Under the pieces are notes generated by a model. The model searched no databases and was not told where the DNA came from. It saw only the letters and a program-made list of their open reading frames with translations. Position numbers and translations under genes: made by a program. This document shows positions 25,905-32,648 of a stretch of 64,000 nt of DNA, piece after piece. The stretch comes from Salinimicrobium catena (lineage in GTDB: Bacteria > Bacteroidota > Bacteroidia > Flavobacteriales > Flavobacteriaceae), in contig NZ_FNGG01000001.1 of assembly GCF_900102915.1 (NCBI RefSeq), positions 868,001-932,000 of the forward strand, in the 5' to 3' direction. Within the stretch, counting starts at the first letter, position 1; the number at the start of each line of letters is the position of its first letter.

Positions 25905-26357
25905 TCATGGTGAGTTCTGGTTATGGAGCCATTTTTCATAATCAGCTTTTATTTTAGGTTTTTCCTCAAGATAATTGTTGAAAATACCACTCTCTCCTTT
26001 TGTGATTGAATAGCTACTATCTTCTCCCTTTTCCGATTCTACAACTAGAAAGGTGAGATACCCGATCAAAGTCACTAGCAGGATTAGTAAACTTCCAAAC
26101 AGAATTCCCAGGCTCTTGGGGAGTAGGTAAGCCTTCTTTAATTTCTGGTCAATGGTCTTAAATGCTTCTGCAGTCAGGGCCTCTCGTTTCTCTTGCTTCT
26201 GAAAGAAAAAATTCAATTGTTTCTCCAGTACTTCAGTAGTAATAGGAATACTTCTATTGTGAAGCTCATTCGACAACTTCTGCAACTGTAGTAGACCTTT
26301 TTTGAACTCATCCATTTCATCTGTCATGAGCTCCATGATTTCATCTAGCTTCTTCAT
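25905..26357 (-). CDS. Hypothetical mobilization-operon protein with coiled coil and one membrane segment
   Basis: The 150-aa protein has a charged helical N-terminal part (about 1-80), then a hydrophobic segment LGILFGSLLILLVTLIGYLTFLVV (about 83-106) and a polar tail. I do not recognise a named family. It is 11 bp downstream of the relaxase gene on the same strand, so it probably forms part of the mobilization module, for example as a membrane-linked relaxosome accessory. Confidence 0.6.
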   Translation of the reverse strand: MKKLDEIMELMTDEMDEFKKGLLQLQKLSNELHNRSIPITTEVLEKQLNFFFQKQEKREALTAEAFKTIDQKLKKAYLLPKSLGILFGSLLILLVTLIGYLTFLVVESEKGEDSSYSITKGESGIFNNYLEEKPKIKADYEKWLHNQNSP

Positions 26358-26368
26358 ATTAATATGTT

Positions 26369-27241
26369 TTAAAATCCTGCCCCCATTCCGGTGTCCAGGG
26401 CTCTTCTAATAGTTTGTTTTATAATGTCTTTAGCTATTTTGTTTATGATCCCGGTAGAAAGTTGTACCGTGTGATCCAGTACCTTTATATTTTGTGGCGC
26501 CTCCTTTAATCTGGTGTATTTGTTGTTTTGAGAGAGGGCTAAAATGATCTTGTTACTACTCATCGAACGATGGATCTGGCTTCCTTTAAGATTAAATCCT
26601 TTGTATTCAAAACGGAAACCCTGTAATTGATTTGCCTTGTTGATACTGGGCAGGACCTTCACCTGCTGCTCTTTCATTTTCTTCATGTATTCATCTAAGG
26701 ACTTTGGTTTTGTCTGAAGAACCTTCTCATGGATATGTTGTACCTCCTTGCGTAAGTGCTTTAATTGCGCCAGCTTTTCCTGTTGGACCTCCCTTGCTCT
26801 TGACATCTTCATCTGTTGGGCTACTTTGTCTGCAGCCGCCTGGCTCCGTTTTCCAATAAAACTGTCTTTGTAGAGTTCCCCGTTTAAAGCGATGCGGTTA
26901 GTGTAGAGATGAATATGCAGGTGTTGCTTATCTCGATGAACAAACCCTATTGACTGATGGTTTTGCAGGTTCATTTCCTTAATAAATCTGGACGTTATTT
27001 CATATAGCTTTTTGCCACTTAGATCCTGCCCATCTTTTATAGTGGGACTCAACACAAAACTCAGGGTATTATTCTTACAGCGTTCGTTCTGAGATTGAAT
27101 GATCCTGAACTCCTCAGTGATCTCACCAGGAGTATCTCCTGCCAAATGTTCTTTAAAGATTACTTCAGCCTGCTTCTCCTGATTCCATCCATAATTCATG
27201 GAGGCCAGGGTATGGGAGATGGATTTACCTTTGCCGATCAT
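26369..27241 (-). CDS. Relaxase/mobilization nuclease (MOBP-like)
   Basis: The 290-aa protein has the relaxase histidine triad region VHRDKQHLHIHLYTNRI (about 101-117), with HxHxH-type spacing. A tyrosine near the N-terminus (MNYGW, Y17) is a candidate nucleophile. The C-terminal part is lysine-rich and helical. It should nick oriT and lead the strand during mobilization. The start overlaps the mobC stop by 4 bp. It is shorter than many relaxases but not broken. Confidence 0.88.
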   Translation of the reverse strand: MIGKGKSISHTLASMNYGWNQEKQAEVIFKEHLAGDTPGEITEEFRIIQSQNERCKNNTLSFVLSPTIKDGQDLSGKKLYEITSRFIKEMNLQNHQSIGFVHRDKQHLHIHLYTNRIALNGELYKDSFIGKRSQAAADKVAQQMKMSRAREVQQEKLAQLKHLRKEVQHIHEKVLQTKPKSLDEYMKKMKEQQVKVLPSINKANQLQGFRFEYKGFNLKGSQIHRSMSSNKIILALSQNNKYTRLKEAPQNIKVLDHTVQLSTGIINKIAKDIIKQTIRRALDTGMGAGF

Positions 27242-27534
27242 TTCTGAAAGTTTTGAAGGTGAGTTCTAATTTTTTCTGCAAGAGCCATAACCTCCTGAGC
27301 TAATTTGGGATCTCTTTTGTTGAACATATTCCCAATGCGAACAAAGTTGTTCTTGTATTGGACCAGCATTTTGTAGTAGTCCAGTTGTTCAGGTGTCAAT
27401 CTTTCGGTCACTCCTTTTCCAAAGGCAGTAGATCTGATGTACTCTGAAAGGGAAATTCCTGCCCTGGCCGCTCTTTTTTTGAGTAGCTTTTTCTCGTAGA
27501 TCGAGCATCGGATCTGGATGAATTCTCGTTTCAT
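27238..27534 (-). CDS. mobC: MobC-like relaxosome accessory protein
   Basis: The 98-aa basic protein has an Arc-like ribbon-helix-helix start (MKREFIQIRCSIYEKKLLKKRAARAGISLSEYIR) and the MobC region (LDYYKMLVQYKNNFVRIGNMFNK). It binds oriT and helps the relaxase. The gene is coupled to the relaxase gene by a 4-bp overlap. Confidence 0.87.
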   Translation of the reverse strand: MKREFIQIRCSIYEKKLLKKRAARAGISLSEYIRSTAFGKGVTERLTPEQLDYYKMLVQYKNNFVRIGNMFNKRDPKLAQEVMALAEKIRTHLQNFQK

Positions 27535-27562
27535 AAAAGTTTTGCGACCATCGGGAGTAAAA

Positions 27563-27598
27563 GCAAGATGTCATGACAATGACACATCTTGAATTGCT
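27563..27598. other. Candidate origin of transfer (oriT) hairpin
   Basis: Just upstream of mobC, an inverted repeat pairs CAAGATG-TCAT with ATGA-CA-CATCTTG around a GACA centre and is extended by outer AGCAA/TTGCT. Placement before mobC-relaxase is typical of oriT. The nick site cannot be assigned by eye. Confidence 0.5.
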
Positions 27599-27677
27599 CC
27601 TCAAAAAATTAAAATACTTCCATCTCAATATTTGCTTTTTCAGCAGTTAAATAGTTTTTATTTCAGGATAAGAGCTG

Positions 27678-28547
27678 TCAGTTGTTCATCTGGATCAGCT
27701 TCTTATTAAGGTCTTTGTAGCCTTTGTAAAAGTCACTTCCATCTCTGCAATTGGAATAGTTCGACAAAAGTCTTTCAGTGGCCTCTCTTCCTGAAGGATC
27801 GTGGTCCAGGTACAAAGTGACAGTCTTGTACTCTTTAAAAAGTGCTGAAACTTCAGATAAGAAGGAAAGAGAATTCAGAATCACCAGGTCTGAAGTTTGT
27901 ACTTCTTCCGGAGATATAGTGGCCAGGGATAAAAGGTCGAACATTCCTTCCAGAACAATCAGTCTTTCTTTTCCACTTTTGATCAGGGAGTAACTCTTGG
28001 GAGCTGTAGAGGTTTTACAATACAAATTCCGAAGCTCCCATCCCCCAAGGTCATTTTGAAGGCCCAAAGCATAGTACTCTTTTCCGTTGCATTCATACCA
28101 GACTTCCCTACAGTAGGATCTTGCCACCTCGATTGGAATGCACCTGGATTTCAGGTATTTTTCCAAAGAAGGATTTAGAATGGAATGGACCTCCAGGACT
28201 TTGTTTTTTGATCTCCGCTTTTGTTTCTGATTATTTGGTTCTGATTGAGGCGAACTAATAATCGGTAAACCATCTGATAAATAAGCTAAAGCTTCAGATA
28301 CGGAACATTCCAGTATCAGGCATACCAGGTCAACTACATTGCCTCCTTTTCCAATTCCGAAGTCATACCACCTGTTGAGTTTGGAAGAGACTTTAAAAGA
28401 GACCTGCGTTTCTGACCGCAGGGGACTCAGAAACCAGGCTTCTTTTTCCGATTTTCGACTGGGAAAGTACCCTAGCTTTGCCAGCGTGCTAACGATGCAA
28501 ATGCTACGGGCTCTTTCACAGTTCATTCTTTTTGTTTTCATCAGCAT
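27678..28547 (-). CDS. CHC2-type / Toprim DNA primase of the mobile element
   Basis: The 289-aa protein has a zinc-finger-like N-terminal domain resembling DnaG CHC2 (SPLRSETQVSFKVSSK... WYDFGIGKGGNVVDLV, about 42-75). A Toprim domain follows, with VLEGMFDLLSL (E-G-x-x-D, about 198-208) and LYLDHDPSGREATERLL (DxD, about 246-262). It would prime replication of the excised or transferred element. An alternative ATG at 28541 would shorten it by two residues. It lies divergently from nothing; the helicase gene is upstream on the same strand. Confidence 0.85.
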   Translation of the reverse strand: MLMKTKRMNCERARSICIVSTLAKLGYFPSRKSEKEAWFLSPLRSETQVSFKVSSKLNRWYDFGIGKGGNVVDLVCLILECSVSEALAYLSDGLPIISSPQSEPNNQKQKRRSKNKVLEVHSILNPSLEKYLKSRCIPIEVARSYCREVWYECNGKEYYALGLQNDLGGWELRNLYCKTSTAPKSYSLIKSGKERLIVLEGMFDLLSLATISPEEVQTSDLVILNSLSFLSEVSALFKEYKTVTLYLDHDPSGREATERLLSNYSNCRDGSDFYKGYKDLNKKLIQMNN

Positions 28548-28600
28548 TTTATTTACTTCACTTTGTGGTTATTTAGCAACTGTCCTTTTCTACCCTTTTC

Positions 28601-28826
28601 TGTCATCATTTTTATTTTTGATGACCTTTTGATGACAAAATGATGACAGCCGGAACCCTTGCTATTACTGGTCTTATCTTATTCTGTCATCAATTCATCA
28701 AAAAATAGAAGTATTTCAAAGTTTTTCCTTCAAAAGCAGCCTTCATTTTGATGAAACGATGACAGCGCATGGGAACCCTCGTGAATACTGGGCTCACCTT
28801 GTCATCGTTTTGTCATCGTTTCATCG
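28601..28826. repeat. GATGACA repeat region, candidate replication origin or control region
   Basis: Between helicase and primase genes there are about eight copies of GATGACA/TGTCATC or close variants. They are arranged as two related modules (about 28620-28700 and 28749-28826) that share the internal order GATGACAGC...GGAACCCT...ATTACTGG or AATACTGG...TGTCATC. Module 2 has a perfect 15-bp inverted repeat, GATGAAACGATGACA (28750-28764) and its inverse (28811-28825). This looks like an iteron/origin or an operator. Confidence 0.6.
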
Positions 28827-28848
28827 TTTTTCCTTCAGAAGCCGAAAA

Positions 28849-30054
28849 TCAGCTTAAATTCAGGTCCTCAAAATTCTCCATCAGGAAATTTTTATTTATA
28901 GTGAAATAGCGTCCTTTAGCATCTGTGAGAGTAGTGCTGCCATCACTCCAGATCACGAACTTTCTGTAGTGATTTGAATTCGGCTGATTCTCCAGTTTCC
29001 AGTCCTTCTTCAGGATCTTCCTGATCTGGGTAAGATCAGTTCGAAGCCTGGTCTTACTGATGGCATTGAGAGCATCCATCGGACAAAGATCCAGTTGTTC
29101 CAGGTCGTGGTTCTCCATAACCATGATTAAAATGCCGGCCAATTCTCTTTCCACCCGGTTGAGGTTGTTCTGCATGAGCTTCTTCAGAGCCGGTGTTTCT
29201 ATTTGCTCAGCAGAAAACCACATCCTGGTTTGGTGCCAGGTAGAGAGTTTTCGGTTCTTTAAGTAAGACAGAAAAGCCGGTACTTCAGCAGCCAGTGCCC
29301 CGAGAAATTGGGTCTTTTCTTTTTTAATGGAAGGCACCTGGAGCACCCAGAAACGGGTTTCATGATGGTCGATCTTAATGAAGTTCTCTTCATTATTGCT
29401 GCAAAGGATGAATTTTCCGAAGAATTCCACCTCCCGCTTATCCTTTCCTTTTGCTTCAAGTTTGTTGATGTTGGTGGTGCTCAGGTATTTGATCCTTTCA
29501 GTTAGTTCTTCCTTGTTGAACAAGACTTCGTCGATACAGATCAGTAGCTTATTGGCCCAGTCCGAATTAAACTGGCTGGTAAAGCTGTCGTTGGTAAGAT
29601 AGGTAAGGTTGTTCTCAAAGATCAGCTTCAACCATTTTAGAAATGTACTCTTACCGGTGGAACGTTTCCTGGAAACCAGGCAAAGAATTGGAAGGATCTG
29701 AGTGGGTTTTACAAATAGTAATTGCAGGTAATCCAGACCAAGTTTATAATGGTCTCCAAATATATGCCTCACGAAATCTAAAGATGTACTGCAATCTCCT
29801 TCTTTTAGCTTATGGCTGAGTGGGGAATAGGTGTTATAAAAATTGTGATAAGAAGATTTGAAATTCAGGTGGTCAGGAATACAGGTAAAGCCATCAAATT
29901 TTGGAATGCCAGCCAAATAAGTTTTGCCGTGATCTTGCCGAATAGTTTCAATATTCCAGGGCATGAGTGTCTGATTCACATGACCCGAAATGCTCGGTGC
30001 TTTGACCAGTTTAAAATATTGAGTTCCTACTCGTATGTAGGTCTGTTTTTCCAT
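28849..30054 (-). CDS. Primase-helicase family (SF3-type) replication protein
   Basis: The 401-aa protein has an SF3/D5-like ATPase core: Walker A CLVSRKRSTGKSTFLKWL (about 123-140), Walker B KLLICIDEVLF (about 168-178) and sensor FGKFILCSNNEENF (about 209-222), followed by an arginine-finger-like ETRFWVL. This corresponds to the primase-helicase (DUF5906-like) family common on Bacteroidota mobile elements. It unwinds DNA at the element's origin. The 300-bp repeat-rich gap downstream separates it from the primase. Confidence 0.85.
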   Translation of the reverse strand: MEKQTYIRVGTQYFKLVKAPSISGHVNQTLMPWNIETIRQDHGKTYLAGIPKFDGFTCIPDHLNFKSSYHNFYNTYSPLSHKLKEGDCSTSLDFVRHIFGDHYKLGLDYLQLLFVKPTQILPILCLVSRKRSTGKSTFLKWLKLIFENNLTYLTNDSFTSQFNSDWANKLLICIDEVLFNKEELTERIKYLSTTNINKLEAKGKDKREVEFFGKFILCSNNEENFIKIDHHETRFWVLQVPSIKKEKTQFLGALAAEVPAFLSYLKNRKLSTWHQTRMWFSAEQIETPALKKLMQNNLNRVERELAGILIMVMENHDLEQLDLCPMDALNAISKTRLRTDLTQIRKILKKDWKLENQPNSNHYRKFVIWSDGSTTLTDAKGRYFTINKNFLMENFEDLNLS

Positions 30055-30111
30055 TACTTAAATCCTTGTAATGACAAAACAAAAGAGGTAAAATAACTGT
30101 ATCCAAATTTT

Positions 30112-30136
30112 TAAGAGAGATTAAGAATATCTCTTA
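30112..30136. terminator. Hairpin between integrase and helicase genes
   Basis: TAAGAGA and TCTCTTA are separated by 11 bases. The stem is short and lies in the 169-bp gap between the two genes. The rest of this gap shows no recognised feature. Confidence 0.35.
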
Positions 30137-30223
30137 GGCAATTTTATTGATTTTTTATCGAACGAGCCTTTTTCATGAAGAAATTTCAATCCGTTTTATC
30201 AAGAGGGCAATTTTTGAATTTCC

Positions 30224-31468
30224 TCAAGATTTTCTGTTTTCTTGGGCCGAAAACTTTAATATTTCCTCTAAGGCATTATCCGAATTAGTATGTATAAAAT
30301 TCCCCTGATAACCTATGGTTGTAGATAAATGACTATGTCTATATAACTTCTGTAACATTTGTGGGGATACCTTATCTCCTGCAATATTTCCAAATGAATG
30401 TCTGGCGATGTGGCTGGTAACTTTTTTATCTACTCCTGCTTTGCTTGAAAGCTCCTTCAGATATTTATTGATTTTTTTTATGGAACTTTTGGTGGTATTA
30501 TATTCAATTTTTGAACTACTTCTCTGGATACCTTTTAAATATGGAAAAATAAGATCAGATGAGAATTTTTGATCATGACGGTACATTTCAAGAATTCCGT
30601 ATGCCTTCTCTGGAATTTTAATAGAATTAAGTTTATTATTCTTTCTCATCTTGTAATTCAACCTCTGATCTACAATGCTATTCCATCGGAGATTAAGAAC
30701 ATCTGAGATTCTCATTCCCGCCAAATAAAAAGAAAAAAGAAAAACATTTCTACTATGCCAAAGTTGCGTTTCAGGTTGTAATTCTAATTCCTCTAGCTTA
30801 AGTATTTCTTCTTCATTTAGGCCAATCTTTAGAGTAGGTGGATATTTAATTTGGATTTTTCCTTTTCCAAACGGGTATAATTTATAATCGACCAAACCTC
30901 TTCTTATGGCTTCATTAAAAATTAACCTCACAAAAACAAAGATGTTCATAACAGTTCGTTCTGAAACTTGTCTCTTAGTCAGTAAGTAAATTTTTAATCG
31001 TCTGAGAAAGAGTTCATCCACTTCTTGAAAGTGCAAAGTTTTCTTTTTAGAATACTCCTTAATTCTATTCAATTTACTTCTGTCTGATATAGCTCTGTTT
31101 AATTTCTTTGCTTGTTTAAGATCCTCTATATGTTCTTCGGCTAGGGCATAAAATGTAGTATTATCAAGTTTATTGCGAACTTTATCTAATATTTGATTGG
31201 CAGTAATTTTTTCGTTTTTACTGGCTGCCTCAAAAATGATATCATCAATTTGATCATACTTTTTTCTAATGAGGCGATTTAAATGCTGATGCTTTGGGTG
31301 CGTTTTTCGAACCTTCTCAAATTCCTCATTCCAATCTTTTGGATCAATGTTATATCCCAAATAGAGGTAACTTCTTCTTCGGTAAGCTGTGACCCGAAAA
31401 GCTAATCGATATTGTTTTTTTCCCTTTCTATCAATTTTTGGATGAAGTACTACTTTTAATTTTGCCAT
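30224..31468 (-). CDS. Tyrosine recombinase (integrase) of the element
   Basis: The 414-aa protein has an N-terminal arm-binding domain (RKGKKQYRLAFRVTAYRRRSYLYLGY), a SAM-like core-binding domain (about 105-200) and the catalytic domain. Catalytic residues are visible: R in AGMRISDVLNLRW (about 252), H-x-x-R in HIARHSFGN (about 355), H in YRHSHLSTT (about 375) and the Tyr in TIGYQG (about 382). It catalyses insertion at and excision from tRNA-Leu. It lies beside the right attachment site, with 172 bp to attR. Confidence 0.93.
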   Translation of the reverse strand: MAKLKVVLHPKIDRKGKKQYRLAFRVTAYRRRSYLYLGYNIDPKDWNEEFEKVRKTHPKHQHLNRLIRKKYDQIDDIIFEAASKNEKITANQILDKVRNKLDNTTFYALAEEHIEDLKQAKKLNRAISDRSKLNRIKEYSKKKTLHFQEVDELFLRRLKIYLLTKRQVSERTVMNIFVFVRLIFNEAIRRGLVDYKLYPFGKGKIQIKYPPTLKIGLNEEEILKLEELELQPETQLWHSRNVFLFSFYLAGMRISDVLNLRWNSIVDQRLNYKMRKNNKLNSIKIPEKAYGILEMYRHDQKFSSDLIFPYLKGIQRSSSKIEYNTTKSSIKKINKYLKELSSKAGVDKKVTSHIARHSFGNIAGDKVSPQMLQKLYRHSHLSTTIGYQGNFIHTNSDNALEEILKFSAQENRKS

Positions 31469-31512
31469 TCCGAGTCAAATTTATATCTGTAATTTAACCA
31501 AAAAAAATATCT

Positions 31513-31533
31513 GGGGTAACACATGGGTAACAC
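31513..31533. repeat. Candidate integrase arm-binding repeats, right end
   Basis: GGGGTAACAC (31513-31522) and GGGTAACAC (31525-31533), followed by T-rich DNA, reproduce the pair found at 13420-13440 at the left end. They lie 108 bases inside attR and just upstream of the integrase gene. Confidence 0.55.
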
Positions 31534-31640
31534 TTTTTTTGATTTTAACAGAAATTAAATGGAGTTAAATTCTCTTGTAATACGTTGTGTTATAATTGAT
31601 TGACGTTTTTTGGTATTTTATGAAGGCATCCAGAAAGGAA

Positions 31641-31694
31641 CTTAGGATCTAGTGCCTTACGGTGTGAGAGTTCGAGTCTCTCCGCCCGCACAGA
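31641..31694 (+). repeat. attR: displaced 3' end of tRNA-Leu
   Basis: A 54-bp near-copy of 13328-13381. It has no 5' half, so it is not a tRNA gene. Its two differences, A at 31667 and T at 31681, keep the T stem paired (GAGAG/CTCTC), as in a once-functional tRNA. Confidence 0.9.
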
Positions 31695-31724
31695 AAGCCT
31701 CTCAGAAATGAGGGGCTTTTTTTC
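31694..31724 (+). terminator. Terminator following attR (probably the original tRNA terminator)
   Basis: The stem AAAGCCTCTC/GAGGGGCTTT with a 6-base loop is followed by a T7 run, directly behind the displaced tRNA 3' end. Confidence 0.8.
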
Positions 31725-31804
31725 TTCCCGTTAATCAAAGCGATTCACACCCGGTAGAGAAGGAATCTATTCCGGGCATAGGATGGGAAAGCATCTACTT
31801 TCAC

Positions 31805-31838
31805 ACAGAAAGCTTCTCAGGAATAAGAAGCTTTTCTG
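31805..31838. terminator. Second hairpin resembling the attR terminator
   Basis: It reads CACACAGAAAGCTTCTC then AGGAATAAGAAGCTTTT. The CACAGAAAGC(C)TCTCAG lead-in is shared with 31690-31706, so this may be a diverged duplicate. It also serves as the terminator of the minus-strand lipoprotein gene that ends at 31865. Confidence 0.5.
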
Positions 31839-31864
31839 CAATCAATAGGTGAAATCATAGATCT

Positions 31865-32260
31865 TTACACACATGCTACCGTCACATTATGACTGTGCCC
31901 GCTATCAGTAGTAGAGACCTTTGTAATAGATTGGTTTGGGCTGTCCTTGAGTGCCTGGAAATCATTCGCCTCCAGTGTAACCTGATGTATGTGATCTGCT
32001 GACTGGCTTAGGTCATAAGTCTTAGTAGTCCCAGCAGAAACGTCCTCTTTAGATACAGATAAACTATGAGTATGGTTCTGTACTGAGCTTACTGAAGTGC
32101 TGGTGCCGTTCTCCACACAATTCTTTGCAGTGGGTGTGGGGTCTGGATCTGGCGATGAATTTCCGTTGTCATCAGATCCTGAGCAACCCAGCATGCTGAC
32201 TGCCGGAATGCTTAAAAGTATCCCCATCGTAGTTTTCTGAATAAAGGTTTTTCTGTCCAT
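31865..32260 (-). CDS. Small lipoprotein with three His-x-His beta-repeats
   Basis: The 131-aa protein has a lipoprotein signal with cysteine at position 26 (SMLGCSGSDD). The mature part has three spaced motifs: NHTHSLSV, DHIHQVTL and GHSHNVTV, ending ACV. They are about 35 residues apart, with an intervening ETTKTYDL/NDFQALKD type linker. I do not recognise a characterised family. The repeated H-x-H strands could bind metal at the cell surface. It lies just outside the integrative element. Confidence 0.7.
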   Translation of the reverse strand: MDRKTFIQKTTMGILLSIPAVSMLGCSGSDDNGNSSPDPDPTPTAKNCVENGTSTSVSSVQNHTHSLSVSKEDVSAGTTKTYDLSQSADHIHQVTLEANDFQALKDSPNQSITKVSTTDSGHSHNVTVACV

Positions 32261-32648
32261 AATCCCAAAAATTTAATTATTACTCCATTCTTCTTGTTCA
32301 TTGCCGAGATTAAATTTAAGTGATTGAGGCTGGTTTATTCTGAAAATAAGTTAAGCTTATGACGGGATAAGCATTAGGAATTAAATATCTACTTAAATTT
32401 AAATAAAATATCAACACATGATAATTTTTTAACATTTTGAGGATATTATCAAAATTGATTCATTTATATATGGTAATATTTTAATAATGTATGCCTTTTA
32501 ATCTTGCATATATGGAAGTTAAGGATGATTGGTAGCTGTGTGCCGTGTTAAAGTTGTAAGGATACTTCTACAAAAATTCTCGAATAAGAACAGATAGTGG
32601 TAAATTTAAAGTGCCTCCCTGTGATCGGTTAATCCTAAAACATTTGCT
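32261..32648. other. 388-bp AT-rich intergenic region
   Basis: It separates the divergent His-repeat lipoprotein and sugar dehydrogenase genes. Several A/T tracts and partial palindromes (for example ATTTAAATTTAAAT near 32393) are present, but I see no convincing promoter box, small gene or RNA. Confidence 0.4.

Larger units (their letters stand above)
13328..31694. mobile_element. 18.3-kb integrative mobilizable element carrying metal-resistance genes, inserted in tRNA-Leu
   Basis: Boundaries are a 54-bp direct repeat (13328-13381 and 31641-31694, two mismatches) made of the 3' part of tRNA-Leu. Next to the right end lies a tyrosine integrase; then come a helicase, a primase, MobC and a relaxase, and then about 12 kb of metal-handling cargo. 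There are no TraG/VirB-type transfer genes, so it should be mobilised by a helper conjugative element. The left end restores an intact tRNA gene and brings its own terminator. All genes inside lie on the minus strand. Confidence 0.88.

Noticed and set aside
31641..31694. Second tRNA-Leu gene
   Set aside because: Only the 3' part from the anticodon loop on is present. The preceding bases do not form an acceptor or D arm, so it is attR.
13328..31694. Self-transmissible ICE
   Set aside because: No coupling protein, VirB4-type ATPase or other conjugation genes are found between the att sites; only mobilization genes are present.
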